The notes under the pieces: generated by a model | Seen by the model: the letters and a program-made list of their open reading frames with translations, nothing else | Told to the model about the DNA's origin: nothing | Databases searched by the model: none | Position numbers and translations under genes: made by a program | NCBI GenBank assembly: GCA_937139035.1 | Contig: CAKZPK010000234.1 | Span: 1 to 33,288 of the forward strand | Length of the DNA stretch: 33,288 nucleotides | Reading direction: 5' to 3' | Source: an uncultured Crocinitomix sp. | GTDB taxonomy: Bacteria; Bacteroidota; Bacteroidia; Flavobacteriales_D; Crocinitomicaceae | Shown: positions 6,584-14,525 of the stretch, piece after piece | Position numbering within the stretch: position 1 is the stretch's first letter | Layout of the letters: each line of letters begins with the position of its first letter

Positions 6584-7480
6584 TTAGTTGTTGTTGAAGG
6601 ATAGAAGCGTCATCCATGCCTCATCCAGTTTATTTTCAGTTAATAATTCCTTTGCTCTTTTATGGAGTTCAAGCTCCAATTTTGTCTGTTCGTCTTCCAA
6701 AGAAACGAATAAATCGCTTAACTCAAGTAATTTATATTCATTTACATCCGTTTCATTTGGTAATTCCTCAATTCCACCCAATTGCCCTAAATCATTTTTA
6801 GACAATAGAGAACTGTTTTGGATATCTACAGGTATCGCATCTACGCCAATTCCTACAGTAGTAATTGGCTTTGTAATTTCAAACATTGAATTTTCATCTG
6901 CTCGACAATACCAATTTCCACCCATTCGTGAAACAAGGTCAATTTTATGTTGATCAATTTTGCCATCTGCATCTAGTACGGCTTCATTAATGTGAATTTT
7001 TTTCACTTCGCAAATTACCAAGTTTCCAGCACCACCATTTTGCCCTAATTCAACAACTTCATTCACCACACATTCAAATTGAACTGGCGATTCTGCTACG
7101 CGAAAAGGTTGGATAGTTTCAGAAGCTATTTTAGTGAATCCGGCTTTTGCAAATTCATCTACACCTGGTGAATAAGGAGAACTAGCTAATGACATTTGAT
7201 GAACCATATCATGACTAACCACATTGATTACAACCTCTGCAATGTTTTTTACATTGTTATAAGTGTCCTTTGTCGTATTCGTTCTTCCGCTACGTGCAGG
7301 AGAAAAAACCATAATAGGTGGGTTTGCACTAAATACGTTAAAGAAACTAAAGGGAGCTAAATTTGGATTCCCGTCAGCATCAATAGTACTGGCAAAAGCA
7401 ATAGGTCTTGGGCCAACTGCGCCCAATAAATAACCATGCAATTTTGGAATAGGAAGTTCTTTAGGATCGATACTTAACAT
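6584..7480 (-). CDS. Flavin reductase-like FMN-binding protein
   Basis: Residues about 15-200 form a flavin reductase-like FMN-binding split barrel. The family hallmarks are PRPIAFASTIDADGNPNLAPFSFFN at 25-49, PIMVFSPARSGRTNTTKDTYNN (an FMN phosphate and loop region) and EVVINVVSHDMVHQMSLASSPY. Proteins of this type bind FMN and are often annotated as flavin reductases or flavoprotein oxygenase partners; the substrate is unknown. About 100 further residues at the C-terminus (Asp/Glu/Leu-rich, LSDLFVSLEDEQTKLELELHKRA) appear helical and lie outside the core domain. The total of 298 residues is typical of the Bacteroidota form. The downstream DUF3127 gene is 12 bases away. Confidence 0.88.
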   Translation of the reverse strand: MLSIDPKELPIPKLHGYLLGAVGPRPIAFASTIDADGNPNLAPFSFFNVFSANPPIMVFSPARSGRTNTTKDTYNNVKNIAEVVINVVSHDMVHQMSLASSPYSPGVDEFAKAGFTKIASETIQPFRVAESPVQFECVVNEVVELGQNGGAGNLVICEVKKIHINEAVLDADGKIDQHKIDLVSRMGGNWYCRADENSMFEITKPITTVGIGVDAIPVDIQNSSLLSKNDLGQLGGIEELPNETDVNEYKLLELSDLFVSLEDEQTKLELELHKRAKELLTENKLDEAWMTLLSFNNN

Positions 7481-7548
7481 GTCGCAAAATTAAGAATTAT
7501 TGCTCGAATTTGCATCTAAGTGGCAACCATTTAATCAGTAAAAAATGA

Positions 7549-7579
7549 AAAACCGCCTTGAATAATACAAGACGGTTTT
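7549..7579 (-). terminator. Rho-independent terminator of the PLP decarboxylase gene
   Basis: AAAACCGCCTTG (7549-7560) pairs with CAAGACGGTTTT (7568-7579) with one mismatch and a 7-base loop. Read leftward it is followed by a T-rich stretch (TTTCATTTTT), as expected for a terminator directly after the gene ending at 7595. Confidence 0.8.
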
Positions 7580-7594
7580 AAAATAGAACATTTA

Positions 7595-9499
7595 CTACTT
7601 GTTAAGTGACATTCGTAAGTCTTTGATTAAAGCGCTTATTTGCTTTTCATCTACCGTTCGCATCATTAAAATATGTGCCTCATTTTCTTTAGAACTCAAA
7701 GCATATTTTTTAACAATCTCGATATTAGGTTTAGGAAACCGAATCATTACGGAGCCAGGAACTTTTTTTACTTCACCCGGTTTGTAAATTTGAGAAAGTT
7801 GAATATAAACTCGTTCTACTAATGCAAGTGCCGACTGAATTTCTCGGCTTTGTTTGGCGTATGATGTTTTTGACAAATAATCCCACATAACCATAGCCGA
7901 GAAAGAATTTCGCGATCCTGCTAAAGTCGAATCCATTGAGCCAACATAGCTAGGGACATCATTTGAAATAAGAAATTTATTTTTTGTCATGTAAATTCCA
8001 CAAGGCCAAGGAGCCCCAGCCCATTTATGTCCACTCATTGCAATGGAATGAATTTCTTGTTTGAAATCGAATTCAGGAAAAATGGATGCTTGCTCTGGGT
8101 TTTCGCCTAGTTTAAGAAATGGAACATATCCTGCGCCTAAGGCTCCATCAACATGAAACCAAAAACCATTTCGAATACTTTTATACTCTCTTCCATCCTC
8201 ATCTTTCCAAGTTACTTCACGTTCATACATGCCGTGTTTTTTAAGAATTGGAACTAAAACTTTAATAGCTTCTCCTACATTGTCATAAGCACCTGTCCAT
8301 GTCGTTCCGTAATTAAAGTTGACAAGAATCGGATGTTTTTTCTCTGCAAAGAAGTCAACTAATATTTTTAGTGCTTCTAAATCAATACTTCCATCTGCAT
8401 TTATTGGGGCAGGCTCTTTTGTCCATTTGCCATCTGCAGTAATTGGGCACTGTCCAGGGTATTTCTTTTTACCCAACTTGTTGAAATCATCAATTTGTAA
8501 TACTTCGCCAATTTTTTTGACAGAATAATGTGTTGCTCTTGAATAGATTAGGACTGGAATATATTCATTCTCATTATTGCTTTCTGGTGTTTGATAATTT
8601 AAATATTCAAGGAAGTGTGCATCTGGACTGGAATCATTGGTAATACTTAAACGTTTAGCATTGGCTTTTTTTTCGTCATATTCTAAACGTGTTCCGTTCA
8701 AATAATCTCTACCATTTCGCAAAGCCAATAAATTACCCTCTGTGCTACCCATTGAAACAATATATCCCCAATAAGTTTCTGGCCATTCTTTTCCACCAGG
8801 ATCATCATCTTTGGTTAGCCGCGGATATTTTGCATTCCATAATTCAGCATAATAGTCCAAAACAGCACGTTCCATCCATTTACAATTTAACGTATAATAA
8901 CCGTCCGGCGGAACTTCTCCAGGTTTGTTTGGGTTTGAAAATGAATCCCCAATATTATTAACTGATACGTTTAAATATTCGCTAAGGTGACTGAATTGCA
9001 ATTTTTGCGTGGCTTGAAAACCTAAAAATGAGTTTTTACCTTTTCTAACAAAATCAGACAATTGGTTAAGTGCGAAACGTTGTTGTCGTTCGGGTAACGC
9101 ATTTTTGGAAAGTTTAAAAAGGCGATAATCGATTCTATCAGGTGTCCAATAACCACTAGGCCTTTTGCTTTCGTTATCTTGATGTGTTGCTTTTTCTAAA
9201 GGAGTTTCAATAGAATTGGTTTGGCTAATTATACGCACACCAATTAAATCTTCAGGCAGAACGTCAAATAAATACTCGGCTTCAATAGGCGATAAAACAG
9301 GACGTATTGCTCCTGGCGGAGTTGCTCTAAATTCAAACTCATATATTCCGTCAACAGGAAGAGCTTTAGACAATATTAACTCCGCATTTTCCCAATTCAT
9401 GCTGGTGGTTTTTCCTTTAGCACTTATGTGCAACTTGGGTGGGTTGGTTTTGATGAGGTATAGTTCAACTTCATCAACTTGTAAAATCAATTCATTCAT
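7595..9499 (-). CDS. PLP-dependent group II decarboxylase
   Basis: This is a fold-type I pyridoxal-phosphate enzyme of the group II decarboxylase family (histidine, glutamate and aromatic amino-acid decarboxylases). Key features are SMGSTEGN at 249-256, the ring-stacking His in RATHYSVKK (His 324), the cofactor Asp in FHVDGALGAG (Asp 451) and the Schiff-base Lys in SGHKWAG (Lys 492). The HYSVKK and SGHKW motifs are closest to bacterial PLP-type histidine decarboxylase-like proteins, but the substrate is not certain. The protein is longer than usual: the first 95 or so residues form an extra strand-rich domain ahead of the catalytic part. It is preceded by the glycine-rich gene at 9567 on the same strand, with a hairpin in the 67-base gap. 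Confidence 0.88.
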   Translation of the reverse strand: MNELILQVDEVELYLIKTNPPKLHISAKGKTTSMNWENAELILSKALPVDGIYEFEFRATPPGAIRPVLSPIEAEYLFDVLPEDLIGVRIISQTNSIETPLEKATHQDNESKRPSGYWTPDRIDYRLFKLSKNALPERQQRFALNQLSDFVRKGKNSFLGFQATQKLQFSHLSEYLNVSVNNIGDSFSNPNKPGEVPPDGYYTLNCKWMERAVLDYYAELWNAKYPRLTKDDDPGGKEWPETYWGYIVSMGSTEGNLLALRNGRDYLNGTRLEYDEKKANAKRLSITNDSSPDAHFLEYLNYQTPESNNENEYIPVLIYSRATHYSVKKIGEVLQIDDFNKLGKKKYPGQCPITADGKWTKEPAPINADGSIDLEALKILVDFFAEKKHPILVNFNYGTTWTGAYDNVGEAIKVLVPILKKHGMYEREVTWKDEDGREYKSIRNGFWFHVDGALGAGYVPFLKLGENPEQASIFPEFDFKQEIHSIAMSGHKWAGAPWPCGIYMTKNKFLISNDVPSYVGSMDSTLAGSRNSFSAMVMWDYLSKTSYAKQSREIQSALALVERVYIQLSQIYKPGEVKKVPGSVMIRFPKPNIEIVKKYALSSKENEAHILMMRTVDEKQISALIKDLRMSLNK

Positions 9500-9523
9500 A
9501 ATAATAAGTTTTAGTAAATAAAT

Positions 9524-9551
9524 AAAGAGGTCATTAAGTGATAACCTCTTT
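9524..9551 (-). terminator. Hairpin between the glycine-rich gene and the decarboxylase gene
   Basis: AAAGAGGT (9524-9531) pairs with ACCTCTTT (9544-9551) around a 12-base loop and is followed, reading leftward, by an AT-rich ATTTATTTAC. It could end or attenuate the transcript of the glycine-rich gene before the decarboxylase, letting the first gene be made in excess. Confidence 0.55.
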
Positions 9552-9566
9552 CATAGATTGTTGAGA

Positions 9567-10043
9567 TTATAAACGGGTAAAGCGTCCTGTTCCTCCTCCA
9601 GATCCAGCAAATGGCGATAATCCATTTCCAATAAAGAAGCCTATTGGACGATTGTTATAAGTCCAAACAATAGAGACACTTGATGGACTACCACTAATTG
9701 CAAATTTGACCTCTTTACTTGGCAATGTTGCTGGATCTACACTAAACGTTCCTGCTCCAGCATATAAGCCTCCACCAACAATTCCACCACCACCTTCACC
9801 CAAGAAAGTCAAATTAACACCATTCGTAAATGCTATTGGTGTAACTGAGCTAAGCTTAAGGCTAAAAAAGGCTGCTGCCATTGCGAAAGTTGCGCCATAA
9901 GGATACAATGCAGTAGTATTTGCGCTTTCTGGATCGACCTTTTGTTGTAGGTTAATTAATTCTTGCGTTGCCATTTCTTGATAACGTTCGAATTCAATTG
10001 GGCTTAATTCGATTGCTTCTTGTTCTTGATTTTTAGTTGTCAT
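9567..10043 (-). CDS. Glycine-rich beta protein, VapA-reminiscent
   Basis: There is no signal peptide. A charged, probably helical start (about residues 1-40) is followed by an Ala/Phe-rich stretch and then a strand-rich, Gly-rich domain: NGVNLTFLGEGGGGIVGGGLYAGAGTF, SGSPSSVSIVWTYNNRPIGFFIGNG, and a closing AGSGGGTGRF. A repeating Gly-rich barrel that ends in a GxGGGTGxF-type motif recalls the Rhodococcus VapA family (PF05526), but this is from memory and uncertain. It is upstream of the PLP decarboxylase on the same strand and divergent from the 248-residue gene at 10238, so the three may be regulated together. Confidence 0.75.
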   Translation of the reverse strand: MTTKNQEQEAIELSPIEFERYQEMATQELINLQQKVDPESANTTALYPYGATFAMAAAFFSLKLSSVTPIAFTNGVNLTFLGEGGGGIVGGGLYAGAGTFSVDPATLPSKEVKFAISGSPSSVSIVWTYNNRPIGFFIGNGLSPFAGSGGGTGRFTRL

Positions 10044-10093
10044 TTTATTGTCTTAATAATAAATCCTACTCTTTAAAGGTTTTTCGGATAGCA

Positions 10094-10164
10094 CCTTGGG
10101 TTGACCAACAAGGCAAATGTCTGGAGAATGAAAGCCTAAAAACAGACCATAATTACGTGAATTA
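10094..10164. promoter_or_regulatory. Two palindromes in the divergent promoter region
   Basis: The 194-base gap between the glycine-rich gene and the 248-residue gene holds two inverted repeats. One is CCTTG with CAAGG (10094-10113), with further partial symmetry inside; the other is TAATT with AATTA (10150-10164) around ACGTG. Either could be an operator for coordinated control of the divergent genes. I see no perfect promoter box here. Confidence 0.35.
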
Positions 10165-10237
10165 CAATATGTGGAAAATACGGGTCTGCAAAATTTTCAC
10201 TATTATTAGATGATCGTTTAACCTAAAACCCAAAAGC

Positions 10238-10984
10238 ATGTCTCAAAACAATCATTTTACACTGTATACGCAAAACTGGAAAATGGAGCCCGTTCTTAGT
10301 TTGGCAGATCATTTTCACTATTTAAAGTTAGATGATGGTCAACAAAAGCGGCTCAGCGAATACCAATTGGATGATAGTAATGGTCAACTTGCCAGCCTTA
10401 ATGAAATTGTTAGAAATAATACAATTACACGGATTGAAATGCACATGGCTTTAGAAGGGGCTGCAAATTTAAGTGTGTTCACTTCATGCATGTATATGTC
10501 GGTTTATCATGGTAATCTAGCCCCCACGCATTTTAAATTAAATCCCTTTGAAAAACCAAATCCTGAAATTCATTTACCAACTACCGATATTGTTCCGCCT
10601 ATCTTTAAAGAGATGATTGCAACCAATTGGGATGAGGTTGATAACCATTTAATTGATGATTTATTTATTGCAAAGAATGTAAACGTACTTGAGCGGGTAC
10701 ATTATTTTTTGATAGGAGATGCTATGACCACGTTTATTGATAAAATGTTAGAGGATTGTTCTCATAATATTTTGGATGTTAAGATTTATGCTGGTTTAGA
10801 TCTAAACAAATTTTCAAACAAAGAAACAATTTCATTTACGCCTGTTTTAGGATTTAAATTACCAATAGAAATGATTAATTCGTATCAAGCATCTGGAAGT
10901 GCTAATTGTTTAAGGGGAGAAGTATTACTTGAATACTCAATGCCTTGTCCACCAGCTTGCAAACCGCCACCAAGCAAATTATAA
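10238..10984 (+). CDS. Hypothetical protein, 248 aa, with a Cys/Pro-rich tail
   Basis: I do not recognise the family. There is no signal peptide or membrane helix. The body is mixed, with an acidic and aromatic first half (for example DHFHYLKLDDGQQKRLSEY near residues 24-42) and several His and Met residues. The C-terminus changes abruptly to MPCPPACKPPPSKL. It is transcribed away from the glycine-rich gene and the decarboxylase. The next gene begins immediately after its stop codon, which suggests co-transcription with the 7TM/kinase/regulator genes. The protein may belong to the decarboxylase cluster, the two-component system or both. Confidence 0.75.
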   Translation: MSQNNHFTLYTQNWKMEPVLSLADHFHYLKLDDGQQKRLSEYQLDDSNGQLASLNEIVRNNTITRIEMHMALEGAANLSVFTSCMYMSVYHGNLAPTHFKLNPFEKPNPEIHLPTTDIVPPIFKEMIATNWDEVDNHLIDDLFIAKNVNVLERVHYFLIGDAMTTFIDKMLEDCSHNILDVKIYAGLDLNKFSNKETISFTPVLGFKLPIEMINSYQASGSANCLRGEVLLEYSMPCPPACKPPPSKL

Positions 10985-11635
10985 TTGGTGGATTATTCAT
11001 TATTTTGGCTTTTAGGTCATATTTCAACATTCATACCACTAGTTCCTATTCTTTTAAGTCTTATTCTATTTAAAAGATTCATCCCTACCCAACGGCGCCT
11101 TGTGTATGTAGTGATTATGGCTTTTTTAGCAGATATAACGGCCTACATTTTTTGGCAAACGTGGCAAAATAATAATCCTGTTTATCATGTATACGCCGTA
11201 GTTGAGTTTTATTTGATTTTACGAATTTTCAAATTTGAATTAAGAAGTTTTTTTAGCAATACTAAATTCATGATCGTTTTCGCTACTTTTTTGGTTTATG
11301 CCATAATAAATGCGCTTGCTTGGCAAAACATTTTCACATTTAACTCTAATGTTACAACAGCCTCTGCCTTTTTAATGCTTGTTTTAGTATTCATTTACTT
11401 CTTTTCATTACTACAAAAAGAGAAACTTGAACCATTAGGGAGAATTCCTATATTTTGGATAAGTGCTGGACTGATGCTCTATTTTTCTACAAATTTGGTT
11501 TTGTTTTTCATTTCTAAAAATGAAGTTTTTGCCTTGGAAAACGGGTTCACAATTTGGAGCGTTCACGCCATAGTCAATATTATACTTTTTTGTTTTTATA
11601 CTTACGCTTTATGGATTCAACCCAAAACGGAATAG
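10985..11635 (+). CDS. Seven-helix membrane protein upstream of a histidine kinase
   Basis: Seven hydrophobic helices can be counted (about residues 5-28, 38-58, 66-85, 93-112, 120-140, 150-173 and 182-203), with almost no soluble region. The frame opens directly after the previous stop with TTG at 10985 and GTG at 10988, so the start is one of these non-ATG codons and translation is probably coupled. The gene overlaps the downstream histidine kinase by 25 bases if the kinase starts at 11611. That arrangement suggests the 7TM protein is the sensory partner of the kinase, whose own input region is only one helix. The ligand is unknown and no named family is recognised. Confidence 0.8.
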   Translation: MVDYSLFWLLGHISTFIPLVPILLSLILFKRFIPTQRRLVYVVIMAFLADITAYIFWQTWQNNNPVYHVYAVVEFYLILRIFKFELRSFFSNTKFMIVFATFLVYAIINALAWQNIFTFNSNVTTASAFLMLVLVFIYFFSLLQKEKLEPLGRIPIFWISAGLMLYFSTNLVLFFISKNEVFALENGFTIWSVHAIVNIILFCFYTYALWIQPKTE

Positions 11636-12411
11636 CCTTGCAAGTTTTTATAGTGAGTATAGGAATTGTTTTTTTGCTCTCTACTTTCGTAATACTTTTC
11701 TTTGTTAAGTATCAACGCAGGTTGCTGGCGCAGCAAAAAGCACGTCAAAAAGATGCGGAGGAATATCAACGTGACCTTTTAAAAAACACCATAAATAGCC
11801 AAGAGGCCGAGCGCAATAGAATAGCCAAAGAATTGCATGATGAAATTGGAGCAATGCTAACGACTACCAAACTATATGCAGGTCAAATTAATGCAGAACT
11901 AAGTAATACAGACTTGAATTTAGTGACAGATAAAATGAATTTACTCTTTGATGATATGATTCAAAATACTCGCCGAATATCGCAAGATTTACGTCCTGTA
12001 ATATTGGAAAAATTGGGATTAATTGAGGGAATTGAAGATTTGGTGTCTACAATTAACGATACAGGAAAGCTCCGGGTGAAATTTGAATATGATACAATAC
12101 AAATCGAGTATAAACAAATGGAATTAAACCTTTACCGCATTGTGCAAGAATTGTTGAACAATGCCTTAAAACATGCTCAAGCAACTGAGGTTAAATTGAT
12201 TTTACAAACAGTTGAAGATTCAAACAAGCTGTATTATTATGATAACGGTAAAGGGATTAATCACATTAAACTAAAGCACAAAAAAGGTATTGGTTTAAAA
12301 AATATAGAAAGCCGAGTATCCATTTTAAGTGGTGTAATTACTTTTAATAAGGTTGCTAAAGGAACAGAAATTGAATTTCAATTTCCGAATCATACAGCAA
12401 TAAACAATTAA
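11611..12411 (+). CDS. NarL-type sensor histidine kinase
   Basis: The ATG at 11611 is preferred over one 19 codons upstream because it puts the membrane helix (residues 9-32) right at the N-terminus. A coiled linker (residues 36-65) leads into a HisKA_3 domain, EAERNRIAKELHDEIGAMLT, with the phospho-accepting His at 76, and then an HATPase domain with ELLNNALKHA, DNGKGI and GIGLKNIESRV motifs. There is no periplasmic sensing domain, so the signal probably comes through the 7TM protein encoded just upstream, with which it overlaps. Five bases separate it from the response regulator gene, its certain partner by position. Confidence 0.92.
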   Translation: MDSTQNGIALQVFIVSIGIVFLLSTFVILFFVKYQRRLLAQQKARQKDAEEYQRDLLKNTINSQEAERNRIAKELHDEIGAMLTTTKLYAGQINAELSNTDLNLVTDKMNLLFDDMIQNTRRISQDLRPVILEKLGLIEGIEDLVSTINDTGKLRVKFEYDTIQIEYKQMELNLYRIVQELLNNALKHAQATEVKLILQTVEDSNKLYYYDNGKGINHIKLKHKKGIGLKNIESRVSILSGVITFNKVAKGTEIEFQFPNHTAINN

Positions 12412-12416
12412 GGAAC

Positions 12417-13070
12417 ATGGAAACAATTAAAATTGGATTGGTGGATGATCATAACCTTTTTCGGGAGGGTTTAAAATCACTTTTAAGTAAGGTAGAAAAG
12501 GTTGAGTTGGTATTGGAAGCGATAAGTGGAAAACAATTGTTTGACCAATTGAAACATGCGGTACCCAACGTACTATTGCTAGATCTTGATATGGAAGATG
12601 GCAACGGAATGGATGCAACCATCAGACTTTCAAAAGAGTTTCCAGAAATAAAAATCATTATTTTAACTATGCACAAAGAGGATCGAATGATCTCTTACAT
12701 GATGGAAATAGGTGCGCATGGCTATTTATTAAAGGACACCAACCAAAACGAACTTTCAGAAGCCATAAATAAAGTGCATATGCAAGGCTTTTATTTTAAT
12801 CCAAGAATAGCTGAGGCTATGTTAAAAGGACTGAAAAATAAATCTAAAACAATTCCAGAAGTAGGAGTTGGAATAAATTTAACCAATCGAGAAAAAGATG
12901 TATTGGAATTAATTTCTCAAGAATTTACAACGGCTGAAATTGCGGAAAAATTGTTCTTGAGTGAGCGAACTATTGAAGGTTATCGCAAAAACTTATTAAT
13001 GAAAATGGGCGTTAAAAATACCGCCGGCTTGATATTGAAAGCGATTAAAAAAGGCTTGCTTCAAGTTTAG
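12417..13070 (+). CDS. NarL/FixJ-type response regulator
   Basis: The receiver domain (residues 5-120) has the acidic pair in LVDDHNLFREGL, the phospho-accepting Asp 56 in LLLDLDMEDGNG, a Thr in ILTMHKED and the Lys in GYLLKDT. A LuxR-type helix-turn-helix follows: LTNREKDVLELISQEFTTAEIAEKLFLSERTIEGYRKNLL near residues 159-198. The length of 217 residues is standard. It is encoded 5 bases after its cognate kinase. Its targets are unknown; the divergent genes around 10044-10237 are the nearest candidates, but no binding site is proven. Confidence 0.95.
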   Translation: METIKIGLVDDHNLFREGLKSLLSKVEKVELVLEAISGKQLFDQLKHAVPNVLLLDLDMEDGNGMDATIRLSKEFPEIKIIILTMHKEDRMISYMMEIGAHGYLLKDTNQNELSEAINKVHMQGFYFNPRIAEAMLKGLKNKSKTIPEVGVGINLTNREKDVLELISQEFTTAEIAEKLFLSERTIEGYRKNLLMKMGVKNTAGLILKAIKKGLLQV

Positions 13071-13112
13071 TGAAGCAAATACCTAATGTAATCTATGTTG
13101 CAGTAAAAGGAA

Positions 13113-13268
13113 TTATGAGGCCTTTTTTCTAGTTTCTTGAATGGCTAATTGCAAGTTTTTTAAAAGCTCCATAGTTTTAGTATGGTCTTCTCTTTCTGAA
13201 TTAACAGCTTGCATTACTTGTAGCGCTATTGCATTGACTTTTCCGTTTGCTGAGTTTGTAATATTCAT
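13113..13268 (-). CDS. Small hypothetical protein, 51 aa
   Basis: An open frame of 51 codons starts with ATG at 13268 and ends in TAA at 13113. The product, MNITNSANGKVNAIALQVMQ and onward, is hydrophilic and looks like one or two amphipathic helices, ending in a basic KK-containing tail. It is convergent with the response regulator gene and 42 bases from it. No family is recognised. It is called because the frame uses normal codons, the start is followed by a well-balanced composition, and the intergenic region would otherwise be unusually long. A 51-codon frame could still arise by chance. Confidence 0.5.
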   Translation of the reverse strand: MNITNSANGKVNAIALQVMQAVNSEREDHTKTMELLKNLQLAIQETRKKAS

Positions 13269-13470
13269 AGCTTTTATTTTGAGGTTTAAAATTTAGGTCA
13301 GATAATTGTTTCATGTTTTATCCAACACTACTTACTTGCTATTATTACAGGTAGCCGTGTACTTTCCCCCAAAAAAATGTGAATAAATATTTTACGAATC
13401 AATTATAAGTTAAAAATAGCACTTGATAAGTGTCTGTTTGGCAGTGTTTTGAAATATTTTTTTGATTTGG

Positions 13471-13500
13471 TGTAACAAATGAGTGAGAATTCGTGTCCTA
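13471..13500 (+). promoter_or_regulatory. Candidate ECF sigma promoter upstream of the TonB-domain gene
   Basis: TGTAAC (13471-13476), 17 bases, then TGTCCTA (13494-13500). Apart from two bases in the -10 part, this is the same motif found before the sigma factor gene and the outer-membrane barrel gene. The ATG follows 28 bases later. It is the weakest of the three matches. Confidence 0.5.
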
Positions 13501-13528
13501 ATATCAAACCAATTAAAAAATCAGTAAA

Positions 13529-13882
13529 ATGAAAAATATATTTGCCCTTACATTATTCGTTGTTTTTAACTTAACATCATTCGCAGGAAATGAAAACCAT
13601 GGAATTGATCCTGCAAAAAGATCATTTGAAAAATGGACAAAAGAATTTGTTTCTTATCCCAATCAATCTGCTACCGAAATGGAAGAAGGTGTGGTTTTGG
13701 TTTCATTCGAAATTGATGAGTATGGAGTAATGAAAAATATTATAGTTGAATCTCAAGTGTCAGAATCATTAAATGAAAAAGCAATTGAAATGATACAAGA
13801 AATGCCAATTGAACATTTATATTCAAATGGTTTTATTGAGGGAACTCGATTTTTATTGCCAATTAAATTCAATTTGCAGTAA
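13529..13882 (+). CDS. Secreted TonB C-terminal-domain protein
   Basis: A signal peptide (MKNIFALTLFVVFNLTSFAG) is followed by about 95 residues matching a TonB C-terminal domain: GVVLVSFEIDEYGVMKNIIVESQVSESLNEKAIEMIQEMP is the usual V-x-F-x-I-x-x-x-G-x-[IV]-x-x-x-x-[IV] arrangement. There is no transmembrane anchor or proline-rich linker, so this is not a complete energy-transducing TonB, but a secreted stand-alone domain of the kind common in Bacteroidota. It lies 118 bases before the ECF sigma factor gene. Its upstream region carries a variant of the motif found in front of the sigma factor and barrel genes, so it may belong to that regulon. Confidence 0.85.
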   Translation: MKNIFALTLFVVFNLTSFAGNENHGIDPAKRSFEKWTKEFVSYPNQSATEMEEGVVLVSFEIDEYGVMKNIIVESQVSESLNEKAIEMIQEMPIEHLYSNGFIEGTRFLLPIKFNLQ

Positions 13883-13952
13883 GATAATTGTTTAGTCTAA
13901 TTGTCTAAAAAGCAAAACGTTAGGAAAAACTTGTGAAAAAGTTTAGTTTAGC

Positions 13953-13981
13953 TGTAACTTTTAGATTAATAAGGCGTCCCA
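13953..13981 (+). promoter_or_regulatory. ECF sigma promoter of the sigma factor gene (autoregulation)
   Basis: GCTGTAAC with TGTAAC at 13953-13958, a 16-base spacer and then CGTCCCA at 13975-13981, followed by CAATTGA. An AAC-type -35 with a CGTC-type -10 is typical for ECF sigma factors. The same words precede the outer-membrane barrel gene at 15557-15586. The ATG follows 19 bases after the -10 element. Confidence 0.7.
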
Positions 13982-14000
13982 CAATTGAGACCTAAGAAAA

Positions 14001-14489
14001 ATGACAACTAAAGAGTACAATAACTGCGTTGACAATTATGCTGATAATATTTATCGGTTTGTGTTGAAGCACATTAAAAATGTGGATGCAGCAAAAGATA
14101 TTGTGCAAGAAACCTTTGCTAAGGTTTGGGTGAAACGAGACGGGGTTGATTTTTCCAAGGCACGATCGTACTTTTTTACAACTGCCCACCATACTTTAAT
14201 AGATTTGGTGAGAAAAGAAAAGTACATGGATGATGAGGCAAGTATTGACAAACAATACAGCCAAAGTCCAATTAAAAATTTGGATCTTCAAACACAATTG
14301 CATGAAGCCCTAGACCAATTGCCAGAAATTCAACGAACAGTGGTTTTGTTGAGAGATTATGAAGGGTATGCATATGATGAGATAGGAGAAATAACGAATC
14401 TAAAAGAAAGCCAAGTAAAGGTTTATATATTTAGAGCAAGAAAAAAATTAAAAGAAATATTAGTGAGTATAGAAGCAGTGTTGGATTAA
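14001..14489 (+). CDS. ECF-type RNA polymerase sigma factor
   Basis: Region 2 is at about residues 10-75, with DAAKDIVQETFAKVWVKRD and the YFFTTAHHTLIDLVRKEK segment for core and -10 binding. Region 4 is at about residues 100-155, with LDQLPEIQRTVVLLRDYEGYAYDEIGEITNLKESQVKVYIFRARKKLKE, a typical -35-binding helix-turn-helix. The 162 residues are normal for the ECF group. An anti-sigma factor gene starts 36 bases downstream. A promoter motif just upstream also occurs before the outer-membrane barrel gene, which suggests the factor controls its own gene and that barrel. Confidence 0.93.
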   Translation: MTTKEYNNCVDNYADNIYRFVLKHIKNVDAAKDIVQETFAKVWVKRDGVDFSKARSYFFTTAHHTLIDLVRKEKYMDDEASIDKQYSQSPIKNLDLQTQLHEALDQLPEIQRTVVLLRDYEGYAYDEIGEITNLKESQVKVYIFRARKKLKEILVSIEAVLD

Positions 14490-14525
14490 TGCGAAAGCAA
14501 GATTGAGGAAAAGATAAAAAGCGAA

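Noticed and set aside
6588..6953. Rightward frame of 121 codons opposite the flavin reductase gene
   Set aside because: Antisense to a well-supported conserved gene, with a Ser-rich composition typical of shadow frames.
9216..9521. Rightward frame of 101 codons opposite the decarboxylase start
   Set aside because: Antisense to the decarboxylase N-terminal domain; no recognisable features.
11554..11610. Upstream start for the histidine kinase
   Set aside because: It would add 19 residues that are merely the shifted reading of the 7TM gene's last helix; the ATG at 11611 gives a normal kinase N-terminus.
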